Shown here: positions 21,020 to 32,667 of the stretch, piece after piece
How the letters are laid out: every line of letters starts with the position of its first letter
Numbering within the stretch: position 1 is the first letter of the stretch
Assembly (NCBI RefSeq): GCF_001949145.1
Contig: NW_019091365.1
Span: 1,282,023 to 1,346,022, forward strand
Direction of reading: 5' to 3'
DNA: 64,000 bases
Source of the DNA: Acanthaster planci
Lineage: Eukaryota; Echinodermata; Asteroidea; Valvatida; Acanthasteridae
Translations under genes and position numbers: made by a program
The notes under the pieces: model-generated
What the model was told of the DNA's origin: nothing
Database searches by the model: none
What the model saw: only the letters and a program-made list of their open reading frames with translations

Positions 21020-21301
21020 GGCCTCGTGACAATCTGACAATGAGTGACTCGGAGCGAAGTTCAGCCAGTATGCTCAGCCTACAGCCACTCCAGCCCACTC
21101 CCACTTGTCACAAGAGTTACTAGTTGGTTAGAAATTACTGTAAAATCTTACCATTCGCTTCTCGATAGATTGTCGACACCAGGCTGCTTTTTTGCGAGAT
21201 ATGATAGTGCAGCGGCGTGGCCAGCCGCGGCCCATGCATCCAGCGCGCGCCCGCGCTTTATCGAAGTCTAGTCTGGAGTGTAACTACTGCCCGCTGCAAT
21301 A

Positions 21302-21447
21302 ATGGACTATGCGCTACTATATGCGGGTGACGTCGAGGAACCAGGCATGCTAAACAAACTTGGCCGTTTTCCAATACTCGACGTCGTCTCTGACATGGCT
21401 TTATGTGTTTTGTTTTTACCACCTGACTTTGAAGTTTTAGCCCAACA
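21302..21447 (+). CDS. possible first exon of an unknown gene
   Basis: An ATG at 21302 opens a 49-codon frame (MDYALLYAGDVEE...) that runs into a consensus 5' splice site, CCCAACA|GTAAGT, at 21447/21448. The segment just upstream is GC-rich. A candidate second exon begins at 21534 after TGTTTCAG and stays open to 21776, but its open frame is phase 0 whereas this exon ends in phase 2, so the two do not join cleanly. Function unknown; it may be chance. Confidence 0.2.
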
Positions 21448-22284
21448 GTAAGTCTAAGTGTATCACAGTTACATCAAATACATTGCAAAAGAGCAAACGT
21501 ATACAACACTTCAATTAAAATTGAGTGTTTCAGGCCTGGAATAAGGGATCAATTTTGGTGATTAGTCGCCGCAACATAGACGAAGTCGAGACTTTGAAAA
21601 CGGCCACTTGTGTCTGGCACAAACCCAACATTGTCTGGAGCCAGCGGGTCTACGTCTTCACTTCATTGGAAATACACGGAGACGCCCTGACAACAGACGT
21701 AGCCATAGCCTTGTTGGCAAACGCTCGAAGTTCAACTTTTGCACTACATGTACATGTACAAGGTGTAGTCCACTAATTAAAGCCCAATTGAAAACAGTGT
21801 AAAATCAGCATAGTTTGGAGTCCAATAACGTGCGTACCAACATCCCTGAGGTATCTGAAACACATGTTGAATTATTGTATGGTCCCTTATCTGTCACCTT
21901 CTGTTCAATTTTCTCTAGGTTAACCGATTACATTTTGAATTATTCCCACAAAACAAAATTACCCCCCAAAGAAGTGATTTTTCTTCCGAAGTCTGCTTGC
22001 AGCCATTTTTCAAGTGACAACCCTCAACTTTCGCCGGCACATAAAATTAGGACCATTTTTCAAAGGTAGGCCTACTTTTTAGGCCTTCTGCTCTCAGGTG
22101 AAAGTCCAAAGACCCAGGGAGTTGATTCTGGCAAAGATTTTCACAATCTCACCACTTGGGGGCCATACAATCTCCTTTTTCAAAAGATACTGCAGGGGCA
22201 CTTTTAATGCTAATGAGCTGGCCAGAAATTCTCACTCGAATTAGTGGACTGCACCCTACATTATGGACGTTTGACAATAGTGGG

Positions 22285-22402
22285 CCTCCAAGAGCTGGCA
22301 ACCAATCACAATACGCAAAATATGTCGATCCAATGTGCATTTGGAAAGGGTCGACAGACTTAGCGCATTGTGATTGGTCAACGCGTTGCAAACTCTTGGA
22401 GG
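22285..22402. repeat. foldback hairpin of about 118 bp
   Basis: CCTCCAAGAG...GCAACCAATCACAAT on the left is matched by ATTGTGATTGGT...TTGCAAACTCTTGGAGG on the right, with CGCAAAATATGTCGA/TCGACAGACTTAGCGC continuing the stem; the right arm has a small extra loop (CAACGCG). The loop is centred near 22340. MITE-like or a structured RNA source. Confidence 0.55.
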
Positions 22403-22472
22403 CGCAACATTGTGAATCGCCTGTATTTTTGGCATGCGACCGCGCAATCTTGGCTGCCGCGCGCACGTTTCA

Positions 22473-22502
22473 GGGGGAGGGGGCGTTGCCAAGGGGAGGG
22501 GG
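22473..22502 (+). repeat. G-quadruplex-capable G tract
   Basis: Four G runs (G5, G5, G4, G5) separated by A, CGTTGCCAA and A lie within 30 bases. The flank at 22503-22517 (ACGCCCTCCCCCTGG) is complementary to the first two runs, so hairpin and quadruplex are alternative folds. Confidence 0.5.
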
Positions 22503-22619
22503 ACGCCCTCCCCCTGGCGGGAAGCTGCCCCCCATAAGTAAAAGGTATAAGAATAAAAAATATGTTTGTGTTTACATTAAACACCACGCACGCAAGATGA
22601 AGAAAAAATGATATTGCAC

Positions 22620-23904
22620 AGAATCTGTTCTTTGAATTTGAGCAGCGGATCTATCTGAAAAGTGTGACAGCATGTGTGCAGTTTATAATAACAGTACCGG
22701 TACTCTACAGAAATAGCTCTAATTTGTTCTATGTTGTTCTAGCTCATGGACCCACTGTGGCCCCCCCAAATAATGCTTGAAGTTGGTGACAGGTCTAGGA
22801 ACAGTATACGAATTTTGGCAATGGCAAGTTCATTGGCAAACATTTTTCAACCTGAAATTACTTAGTCAAATCTTTTACTCTCTGTCTTTTTCGGGGGGGC
22901 GATATTTACGTGAATTCAAACTGACAAATTTTGCTGGAGTTCAACAGGTACACACCATCTGTATGTTACTAAGTCTAAAAAGAGTGCGACGCGTTAGGGG
23001 CGGAAGGGGTGCCTCTGGATTTAGGTTTTTCTTTCTTCCTCCGTCTTATGCATGTCATTTCAGATGAAATACTGTGTTGCACCTACAGGGATGTCTAGGC
23101 CCGCCAAAAGACCAAAGTAAACAAAATTATAGAGCCTGTGTCATATAAACAGTGGCGTTACTTGTGCTGGGAAAGGACTGGGTTGTCGGGGGATAACTTG
23201 CCCTGCCATGGAACTTCGACACAATATGATGACAAACAAGATTACTCAAAATTGCGTATTTATTGCTTTTTAGAAACAGCGTTCTTCTTTTTTGGAGTGC
23301 CATTCAACATTTTAGTTGCAAAGTCCAAAAATTCCTCAAAATCATCGTCAGTTTTTTTCTCAACACGGAAACGTTGGCAGTGGCGTATCCCGGCTTTTGA
23401 TATTTTTCTCCCCGAGCATTATGTTGAATAAAAACGAAGCCGCAGTTGCTTTTGAATTGACGCTCCGAACACCAAAAGCTAGATGCACCGCTGAATGTGG
23501 GGATGAAGATCGACAACCCCTTTCTCTGATCAAAAGTGGTAGGGACTCAACCCACACCCCCCCATGACTTATGCCTCACACCGATGAAGTAGTGCGGACA
23601 CAGGAAGTGAAAGAGCAAGAGCTTAAGGACCAGCCGGGGGTAGGAAGACTTTAAATATTTTTACTTCAATAAGTCGTCTGTCCTCCCGGTTTAATGTTGT
23701 GGCGTTTGTTCCAATCACCTCTGCTGCCGTCCATCTAGGCCTGCAGGCAACCTCCTTCAGGTGACTGGGAATGGGGAAGAATTCTTAGTAGGGCATTGAC
23801 TGTCCTACAAGCAGTCCGATAAACAGGCCGGACTCGTCGCTGGGCACTCTACCATCAGGCACCAAGATGCACATCTCACTAATACGGAGCCAATAGGACA
23901 AGTT
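22620..23904. other. noncoding stretch, possibly old repeats
   Basis: No gene recognised. Words such as CAGTGGCGTTAC (23151) and CAGTGGCGTATC (23380) recur and hint at remnants of one interspersed family. The part beyond about 23580 could belong to the 3' end or LTR of Gypsy-2, but no matching partner was found. Confidence 0.35.
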
Positions 23905-24215
23905 TATTTTTTCCCGTTCCGTTCCCTCAGAATTGTATTATTTCGTTCCCTTTCAATAACATTTCGTTCCTTGGAAATAATACTGCGTTCCCTCGACATA
24001 GTATTTCGTTCCGTCGAAAAAATTATTTCTTTCCCTCGAAATAGTTTCGCCCTCTCACTGTTACATTTCATTCCCTCGAAACAATATTCGGGTGTTTTAA
24101 ATCGTTCCCAGCAATAACATTTTGCCCCCTCGCAATATTTCGTTCCTTTGAAATAGTAATTCGCCCCTTCACAATAACATTTTGTTCCTTTGCAATATTA
24201 TTTCACTCAAGAAGT
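23905..24215. repeat. diverged minisatellite with a TTTCGTTCCCTCGAAATA-like unit
   Basis: About 12-14 imperfect units of roughly 20-28 bp containing (A)TTTCGTTCC(C/T)T(C/T)GAAATA(A)(T). The unit core TTTCG...CGAAA is itself palindromic. Units differ by substitutions and small indels, so the array is old. Confidence 0.65.
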
Positions 24216-25198
24216 CATTCATTTATCTTGAGCAATAAAAGTGGTATTTCAAGGGTCATCAGTGAATCTTCTCATGTCTAAAGAGAAGACAAGAAGTAAC
24301 CCTGCTTGTGTCGACGATACATAAGTGCGACGCTTTATTGATAATTACATCATGGACTGACATGGAGAGAAGCCGCACAACACGAGAGAATTGGTACCTG
24401 TCTGGAAGTTTTCCTTGGTTGTGCGCCTGGATCGTCTAACAATAGTCAGGCGTGGCGACCTTAGGATGAATAGGCCCTACAGTGTGGCCTGTGTCAACGG
24501 GCTCAGCATCAGTGACTGAGGTCTTTCGGTTGCCTGGCGGAGATAGTTCATCCCCGGCCACATCAGAAGTAGTGGCAGGTGCAACATCACAAGTGGGGGC
24601 CTCTGCTTCCAGCTCATCTGGTGTAAGTTGGATATGATCCACTGGTACATCAGTAGGGTGTTGCACTGCTTCGTAGTGGGCGTTTCAGGTCCTGACGAAA
24701 AAATAGTGTCCCTATACGGTCTATACAGTTTTCTTTTGAGGGCTGGGGGCTGTATACACCAGTGGTTTGTAATCATCACTAAGGGCTGTTTCAGTGACTC
24801 ATCTTGGTCAAGGATTCGGTTGTTGTTGTGAACAAGAGTGAGCAGCTTACCTCCGGTCAGTCACTGTCAGCACTGTCAGAGATAGAGGTGTGCATTGATA
24901 TGGATTCGCTTGTATGTGTTGCTTTTTTAGTTACGGTGTCCACATTGGGTTGAGGAATATCCCACGGGCAATTAATGTTTCAACTCACCCCGGTGGAGTA
25001 CTTCCCGCATTGAGTTCTCTACGATATAGACAGGATCAAGAATGGCCCTTGTATGGATGTTAGCATCGATATAAGGCTCAGGCTACCAGAGATCTTTAAT
25101 CTTTCCTCGCCCCCAATGACAGCGGTCCCAACTAGAACATACCCGCCTGTGTTTAGTGGCAATTCGAACACGTGCGGTCGGGCAAGACTTTCCTCGTG

Positions 25199-25760
25199 CT
25201 AACTCCTTGTCAGTGTTAGTGACTGCCAGCTTCCTGCAACCGTTCTTAGTGTTTCTTTACATAGCAGTCTGGAGTCGTCCACCGGTCTGCGGGGTCCACG
25301 CTGAGAGTAGTAGCTGTAATGCTGTGGCGGTCGGGTGGCTCTGCCGAACAGCAGGTAGAAGGGTTCGTATCCAGTAGTGGCGTGCTTGCTGTTGTACGCC
25401 ATCACCGGGATTGGTGGGTGTTCCGTCCATCTGTACGTCTTGTGCGAGGGTAGCGTCTTTATAGTAAGTTGTTGAGGTCCTTTTTAACCTTTGGCACAAA
25501 CCATTCCCCTGGGGAGGTGAGGCGGATGTGCGACTGTTTAATGCCGTAGATGTTGCAAAGTTCAGCAATCACTGGGGCCTCAAAGACTCGTCCGCTGTCT
25601 GAATGCAGTTGAGGTGGAGCTCAAAAGGGTGTGATCAGATGTTTCACTAGTGCCTTAGCAACTGTTGACGCCTTCTGGTTGTTTGCAGGTACAGTCCAAG
25701 GGAACTTCGTGAAGACATCTGTGAGTATGATGACATTTTCTTCACCTATCTGACGAAGAT
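25199..25760 (-). pseudogene. Gypsy-2 integrase core
   Basis: The core begins with LTDVFTKFPW (first Asp), a TGA within PF-stop-APPQLHSD (second Asp in LHSDSGRVFE), then NIYGIKQSH. In the third catalytic block the frame reads GNGLCQRLKR, with Gln at the position where the family has Glu, and shifts shortly afterwards. The C-part has YNSKHATTGYEPFYLLFGR. Inactive for several independent reasons. Confidence 0.8.
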
Positions 25761-25859
25761 TCCAGGAGAGTGGAATCCATTACTACAACTTCCAGAGGAA
25801 CCAATGCCCTTAGGGTCCCAGGTGGAGGGCAAGCTTATGTGTTCGGTCGTTTGGCAACT

Positions 25860-26872
25860 GCACAACGCTCACACTGTTCGCACCAACTGTGGATGGTCTT
25901 TTTCATCCTTGGCTAAAAGAGCAGATATTGAAACAGCTGAAGCGTCCTCTAAGCTCCAAAGTGTCCCATATCATCGTGGAAACATTTGAGGACAATATCA
26001 ATCAAAAATTGAGGAGTAGCCAACCACTCACCCTGTTCATCCCCAACTGGCACTGTCCGACGAAACAGGACGCCATTCTTCAGGTACAGCTGCTCCCAGT
26101 GCTTAATGACCAAGGCCACATCCTTCGGATCTTCATCTCTCTCTTGCATGGAAAGCTTACAGCCCCTCTCTACATAAGCAATCACTCTTTGGAGAATGAC
26201 ATCCTCATCTTGTAGCCTCCTCAGTTCCTGCAGAGTGTGCCCCGGAAGACACAGGCTACCTTCATGATGGACAGCCCGAATCTGATTGGCCAAAGTTGTT
26301 GGCACATCATTCACAGCATCGCTCGAGCTCACACAACTGGTTTGCAATGCACAGAAAGACAACTCACTGACCTGACACTCCTGATCCTCCAGTCTCGGCT
26401 TCTGTCTCAAGAGCGCATGAAGGGATTGGTTAACTCTGCCTGACCGATAGTCTAGTCGAAAGTGCACCCAACATAACTCAGTGCAGCTCAATAGCGGAGT
26501 CAAGAAACTTAATTGGGTTGTAATCAGTGCACACTACACACATGTTGCCCGTCAGATAATCCTGAACACCTGACGCACCACCCATTGTACTGCAAATAAT
26601 TGAAGTTTGAATGACAAGTACTTCGTGTCATTCCTCTCGACAGGTCGGAGAGACCTCGACGGGAACTGTCTGCCTGCTACTGTGAACTTCCATATGTCTC
26701 TACAATAAATGGCAGCGCAAAATCCGTAAATTCCAAGGACTGGTGGTCGTAATGGTGAGGTCTTGGGGGCTTGGAATGCCTTCCGGACGTCTTTGTCAGA
26801 TATCATCTTTTTTGCATTACTACTGCTTCTCTGCTTGCTGTTCACATCCCTAATGTACACAAAGTGGCGCAA
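25860..26872 (-). pseudogene. Gypsy-2 RNase H and linker to integrase
   Basis: The RNase H region carries SRSLRPVERNDTKYLSFKLQL and a shifted continuation with FRLDYRSGRVNQ (the usual R-x-G-x-x-N-x-x-ALSR zone). The block to 25949 ends VLKCFHDDMGHFGA, the start of the integrase zinc-binding histidine pair. The domain degrades RNA in RNA:DNA hybrids during element replication. Confidence 0.75.
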
Positions 26873-28439
26873 CGAGGCTCAAGTTGTATTGAATGAACTT
26901 CCTGAAGTAACCAGTGAAACCCAGGAATAAACGCTCGGTTACTGTGGTAGGTTTGGACCAGTCCTTGACAGCGGAAACTTTGTCTGGGTCGGGTTGGACC
27001 CCCTGACCTGCGAACACTGAGTGACTTTGACTTGCTTCTTGAAGACCATATGTTGCAAGCGTGAAAACACTATCTCCAAATGTTGTCAGAGCAAACACAA
27101 TGATGTCATCGAGATATACTAATACACTTTCTCGTGCTTGATTGCCAGGGCAGCGCTGAATGAGCCTCTGAAACGTTGCCAGACTATTACAGAGGCCAAA
27201 AGGCTCCTTGTAAACTCAAAGAGCCCAAAGGAAGTCACAAAGGCTGTCTGTAACTATATCGAATTCTTAACTTGTCACGAGATGTTTTTAATGGCGCTGA
27301 ATTATGAGTCTCAGTAACCGAACTCAAAGCAATCGTCCTGGCCCAAGTGCACATACAATTCAGACTTGAAAGAAGTGTTTGTTCCAAACAGAAGTTGGTC
27401 AAGAGCTTGAGTTTCTTTTATTCTCAAACCTTTGCCTCATGCAAAGCTTCTCACAGTCAAACAGGGTGCTGGTGAGGAAAATCCTCCTGTTTGCTAACAA
27501 GTATTTCACCGCAGCAAAATACTTCACAAAACAAGTATTTTCTCAACACGAAAACACTTCACACGCTTAAAGCATCGAAACTGGTCTCATCACACTTCAG
27601 CTCTCTGCTTGTAAAGTTCCAACTCGATTTCTCGAGACACTTTCGGGGTTTTATACTCTACAAATCCACTATATTAACAATGTAGCTGAATATAAGTCAT
27701 AAGTAAATTATGCAGTAAAGTTATATCACCTTGCTCTAAGTTAATGACTAATTCCATTGACCAATCAGAATAAAACCAAATGATGTAAGCCCATGACTAA
27801 TATAAATTTCTTATTAAAGTTTCACCACTTGATTTCAAGGAAATATTATTCCATGAAAAAAGGACAAGTTTCGGGGGCACTGGCCCTCAGCCCCCACTAA
27901 CCAAGTTTAATCAATGGGTCAAATGGCCTTGGTGAACATCTGGTGTTTGACTCATTGACAACTACACTTTTCTGGAAACTTAAAGGTGCATCCTGTATCT
28001 CACCTTTTCACAAAATATCAAAATTGTTACACTATCTTACCGGTGTCCTGTTTCTCCATTACTACCTGGTGATAGCCTGATGCTAAGTCCAACACAGTGG
28101 GATACTACATGGGGAGGCCCATGGACTCGAATGTTCCTGTATTATGCCTGCCTCCATTAGTTCCTGGATGTGAGCCCTGATTTCACGGTACTGGGAGCCT
28201 GTGGTAGCGAACGATACTCCTGTTTGATTGGCGGTCCAGCCCCTGTGTTGATGTGGTGTTCTACAGCATCGGTATAGCCTAATCCCACCTGGAAAATATA
28301 TCATAGTGTCGAGTAGTGCATGAAACTGAGCTTGCTCTGCCACTGTCAGAGGTGCCTCGATAACAACTAAATTGGACATCTCTGGTGACGGTGCCAGTGC
28401 CGGCAGGTATAGAATCGGTACTGCTGCTAGTCCCAACAC
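26850..28439 (-). pseudogene. Gypsy-2 reverse transcriptase, with deletion and intron-like insertion
   Basis: The N-part ends REIRAHIQELMEAGIIQEHS-SPWASP. It then jumps almost directly to LDLASGYHQVVMEKQD: the 40 or so residues normally lying between these motifs are missing, an internal deletion. After QD the sequence is interrupted by 797 bp (28040-27244) and resumes with AFVTSFGLFEF, FGLCNSLATFQRL and the catalytic YLDDIIVF, then the thumb (VQPDPDKVSAVKDW, FLGFTGYFRKFI). YxDD is intact, but the deletion removes part of the fingers. Confidence 0.8.
27244..28040 (-). other. 797-bp intron-like insertion in Gypsy-2 reverse transcriptase
   Basis: The minus strand reads ACACCG|GTAAGATAG at the 5' border and TTACAGACAG|CCTTTG at the 3' border. 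Removing exactly this segment restores the reverse transcriptase reading frame (phase 1). The interior has no coding potential. Short inverted words TGTAAC and GTTACA lie just inside the two borders, so a DNA-transposon insertion is the alternative. Confidence 0.5.
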
Positions 28440-28997
28440 TGAATGAATTCGGAGGACTTACCTTTGCAGCTTTGTAATCCTCATCAGTTACCAGCTCCCC
28501 ATAATACAAGTCACCAATGCAGCTGCGACTTAGTTGGGGCACATCTTGGTTCCCTTCGTTCATCAGTACCGCCAGACGACACCCTGACCTTCGAATACTT
28601 TTCACAGAGCTGAGGAGATTGGAGCCTTCATTGGGATCCAGAATGCCCCATAAATAATCTACATTATCAGGTTTTTACCGAGCAATGGCATGTGCAGTGA
28701 CAGCTTGTTCAGCAGAGATTGACATGGGGCCCTCGATTAGGGAGGCGCAGCCTATGGAGCGCTCTATCCCTTGGAATCATTGACACTTCCCAACTGCTTC
28801 GAGTGTTTTCTCCGACACTGGCCTCCTCTCATTTACCTGCAGTCCCCGCAGGTATCCTCGTCCATTGTGGGCAACCGTTTCGTCCAGCATTTAGACATTT
28901 ATGCCAACAATCCCTGGAACGGACCCTGAAAATTAATCTTCGTTTGCCTGTTTGATGACCACTACACGCTGCGAAGGTATGGTGATGCCTAAAACTG

Positions 28998-29222
28998 TCA
29001 CGCTGGTTTCAAAGCAACCAACATAAGGGATTGATGTTCCATTTGCAAAAAGAGTTTGAATTGCTCTGGTCTACTGGTAAGCTGTACCCCAGCTGTCGCA
29101 AGGCATTTCTCGTTGCAGTTCTGAGTAAATGTCATCATGGAGCCAGTGTCCAGCAAACATGCTACTGTTTGTTCCCCAAAGGTCACATCAACGGCAAAAC
29201 AGTCTGGTGCTGTTCGTACCAC
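28998..29222 (-). pseudogene. Gypsy-2 aspartic protease
   Basis: FAVDVTFGEQTVACLLDTGS contains the catalytic DTG preceded by the hydrophobic strand of retropepsins; it is followed by TSRPEQF. The upstream part and the ILG motif are not clear. The protease would cleave the element polyprotein. Confidence 0.7.
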
Positions 29223-29639
29223 AAAGTCATTGATGTCACAATTAGTTTGAGCCTACATTTTCCCCTCTTGCTGTTTGGCTCATGACAACAGAAGGAATTA
29301 CATGAAGTGTCCTTCTCACAAGAGGGAATTAGTTTCCCTTCAAAGATGTTCCTCCTGGATGATTGCTGATTGATCAGTACTGTTGTCTAGGGGATGGGCA
29401 GTTGCAGGCACAGAGCCCTGGCAGTTCACAGTTGTAGCATCTAGGGGTTGATCCTGGTACTTTACGTTGCCAGTAGGGCTCGGGGCTAGTGGCTTTGCAA
29501 ATCGGTATATACTCGAGTTCAATAGGCTATTGTGTATCGCTTGGCTTGCAGGGATGGGTATGGGCTGCGGTGACATGAAGTTTGTCTGGCACTTCACGGA
29601 TTTGAGGACCCACTCTCTATCTCTCAAGCTTCTTGTATG

Positions 29640-31590
29640 GGAGTGGGGCAGGGATTACTCTCAGCTTCTATCGCCGCAGAGAAGCCTTGCATACCCATGC
29701 TGTTTGTGCAGGCTCGCTCTCTCTCTCTCCCTCTCTCTTTTTTCACGTTTTATTGCCAAATCTGTCACCTCTTGAAATGTGCAGTACATTTAGCAATAAG
29801 TGTTCCCCACTTCAGAGGGCTGGTGGAGGGTGAAGGTGTTCATATGAAAACACACCAAAGCCTGAGTCACCCCGTTGTGTTATTCTGGAAAGAGCAAACT
29901 GCACATCGCTTGGTGGCGCTGCCACTTACCGAGTAGAGTAATTATTGTTGAGTACATCTGGTACAGTGCTCAAATGTGTTTTTACACCTCCCTCCACGAA
30001 CAAACATTAAATTTTTACTATGCATCACGGCTAACCCTCAAACAGTAGGGAAATACGTTTTAACAAATTACAAATCCTACATCGATATCTTTCTTCATAT
30101 ACGAGGAATGAATAATATTGACATTCAAACAATTTAGGAGTTTTGTTTACCTCTGACAGGTAAATTTTGGAATATCGCTTTGTCTATGATGTCATACAAC
30201 TGTTGGTATTTAATCGTATATGACATGTACATAATATACCGTATGCTCCAATATTTACCACTTGGGACGAGGCTGACGTTGATGCTCTGAATTACACAGT
30301 TTGCACTAATTATTCGTCTCAGTTCCACATACAAATAGCTGAACCCAGTGGCGTAAGTATGTGCCAGAAATTGAGGCCACGGGGATGGGGAATCATGAGA
30401 GGGGATGAATTGCCTAGTCATAGAAATTTGAAAATGGGGGGGGGGTATGCCTCACCATCACCAACATCCACTCAGGTGATTTCTCCAGATGACTCTGTCT
30501 GGATATTTGAGATCGGTTCTCTTTTATAGGGCTCTGGCTATACCAACACCTCATCGGGTGGGCGAGACACTGTCGGTGGCGCTTTCTTTCCTTTGACGCC
30601 CTTCCTGGTCACCTCTTATTGCCCTTCTTCTCCCGACTAAGCTTCTTCCTTCTAGGAGTATACTCAGTCTTGTTCCATCCAGTAGAACGTGACTCCTCCC
30701 TACTCCTTTTATGTGACTTCTTATCCTGTTGGCGATGACCTTCCGATTCACTTCTTGAGCGAATTCTGCCCTCATAGAATTCCACCCTGATCCTCCTTCA
30801 GCTTTATTCTTGCTGGATGAATGACAATCCTAATAATATGCCGGTGGATCATCTCGGTGATTGTTTCTATGAACATTGTCGACACTAGCAAAAAACTTGC
30901 GGCTCATATTCTACCGTCAAGCGCCGGTCCAAAATCCTCTCATGCAGATATAAACTGCGGCGCTTTGGGCACTTCACTGTTTTCACTTTGTGAGGGTATA
31001 ATGGAGTCCTCTTCTCATTATCCCTGTTGGATTACAATAAATGTTTCCGGTTAGCTTTCCTCCCTAAATCATTATAGATAGGTATGGGGTCATCCAGAAG
31101 CACCTTTCACTCTTGCACACTGTTAGTGTTTCCTCAACAACCTGGCCTGCCTAGGTCCTTGCCCCTAAACCATATCATAGCGTTGCGGCTTTCGCCTGAA
31201 CATCGGTAGATTCCTCCTTACTGCAGGAGTAGGTGATCTATCGTTCTCTTGGGGATATCGCTTTCATACAACCACTTGATTCTTTTGCTATATAATTATG
31301 CCTCTTGATTTACCTCCCGTGATTTCTCGCTTGGTTTAAACACCTCACTCTCTGTCCTGTTTACATCCAATGTGTCTGTTTTACGCTGCAGCGACTGCTG
31401 CTGGTATGGGGTCCCATGGTGCCTCGCCAACGGCGCATGATGTTAGCGGTCAACTTCAGGCTTAAGCTGATTAAAGTGGGCCACCTTCTTGCCTCGCGAC
31501 TTTCGCTGGATCCTAAACGTAACATCTGGCAATCTCTGTAGAATCAGGTGGGGTCCCTGCTATCGTCGCTGCAATTTCGGCTACAAACTT
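29640..31590. other. noncoding/decayed stretch between Gypsy-2 and Gypsy-3
   Basis: Contains a CT-rich low-complexity run (about 29715-29745) and a G-rich run near 30436. On the minus strand many short broken frames (30551-30775 and onwards to 31590) probably continue the 3' part of Gypsy-3, but no motif was recognisable. No host gene seen. Confidence 0.35.
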
Positions 31591-31599
31591 CTTTTCTTG

Positions 31600-32250
31600 C
31601 AAGGATCATGCAGCCACAAATTCTCCTTCTTTCAGCGTAAACCCCGTGCTTCTCTGATCAAAGCAATATTCTCTCTCCTTGCACTTTATTTAAGCAATTC
31701 GCTTTGCCCCTTCATGGGCTGACTATAGGTCCTGCCTTAGCTGTAGAGTATAAATTAGTTTCCTCGTTTCTCGTTGCACTATCTGCAACCACTCAGGCAG
31801 TCAAACTTAGAGGCAGGTATTTGTCACATACCAGCATTAGCATGTTGGGTCTTTCGCTTGTTGACTCAGGAGGAGTTGAACGGTAAGCAAATGTTATTTA
31901 CGTCACCTCGTCCCAATCTCGTTGGCGTGTCAGAGATCATAATGGGCACCGTGTAAGGTCCTATTAAAGCGTTCGATCATCCCGTCTGAGTTCGGGTTGT
32001 AACAGGTGGTTTTAGTCTCGCTGATTCCCAGGATCATGTACATCCTGATGAAACATTGGGATACGAAACCTACGTTCCTGGTCCGAGTGTAATTCTATCG
32101 GAACGCCAAATTTCGTCACAAATTCTGTTACGAACTTCTGGGCCACGGTCTCCACTCTCTGATCCGGGATTAAGATTGCCTCTATCCACTTTATAAAGAG
32201 AAACCCCCACACTGACACATATTAATTACCTTGCTCTGTCTCACGAAGTG
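31600..32250 (-). pseudogene. Gypsy-3 integrase core
   Basis: KWIEAILIPDQRVETVAQKF and FGVPIELHSDQE carry the region after the first Asp and the second Asp. MIERFNRTL with the catalytic Glu follows near 31985-31955 in another frame. Multiple stops follow. Confidence 0.75.
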
Positions 32251-32667
32251 GGCTGAGTTCGTCCAGTGCCACACTGGCTACATCGGAGTGGTGGAGTGGT
32301 ATCCTTTTGCTCTGCCAGGCGATTTAATTGTCTCCCTTTCGTTGCCCTGTCTGACAAACGACCTCATCTGAACTCAACGCACCCAATAAAATTTCTGGAG
32401 CACCTTCGCCGATGTCTTCCTCTGACTCAGATGTCCTCCTGTCTCACTGCTGTGGAGTTCCTTAAAAATTAACTCTCTTCACGAAACGCCTTCTGTATAA
32501 TAACTTGATAAATGCCCACGTGGCCATCATCAGGCTCTCAACTCCTGCATAAGACTCCATCCCGAATTTCCAGTTGGTCCCACACTAACCAGTAGGTTTT
32601 CACTGCAGGTGATGCCGGTGTCATTTCCGTTCACTCTGGCCTCTCGTTGGAGGATCCTACACAACGT

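Larger units (their letters stand above)
24436..29627 (-). mobile_element. Gypsy-2 LTR retrotransposon, decayed
   Basis: Minus-strand order is degenerate gag zinc knuckle (about 29439-29398), aspartic protease (29222-28998), reverse transcriptase in two blocks (28439-28041 and 27243-26850), RNase H (26872-26400), integrase zinc region (about 26100-25860), integrase core and C-part (25750-25200), and an uncharacterised tail (24779-24436). The order PR-RT-RH-IN is Ty3/Gypsy. Many stops and frame changes are present. No LTR pair was identified; an AATAAA on the minus strand near 24333 may mark a 3' LTR remnant. Confidence 0.8.

Noticed and set aside
21302-21447. 2A-like ribosome-skipping peptide at the start of a possible exon (AGDVEEPG)
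   Set aside because: The essential N-P-G-P end of 2A peptides is missing; only GDVEE matches, which is likely chance.
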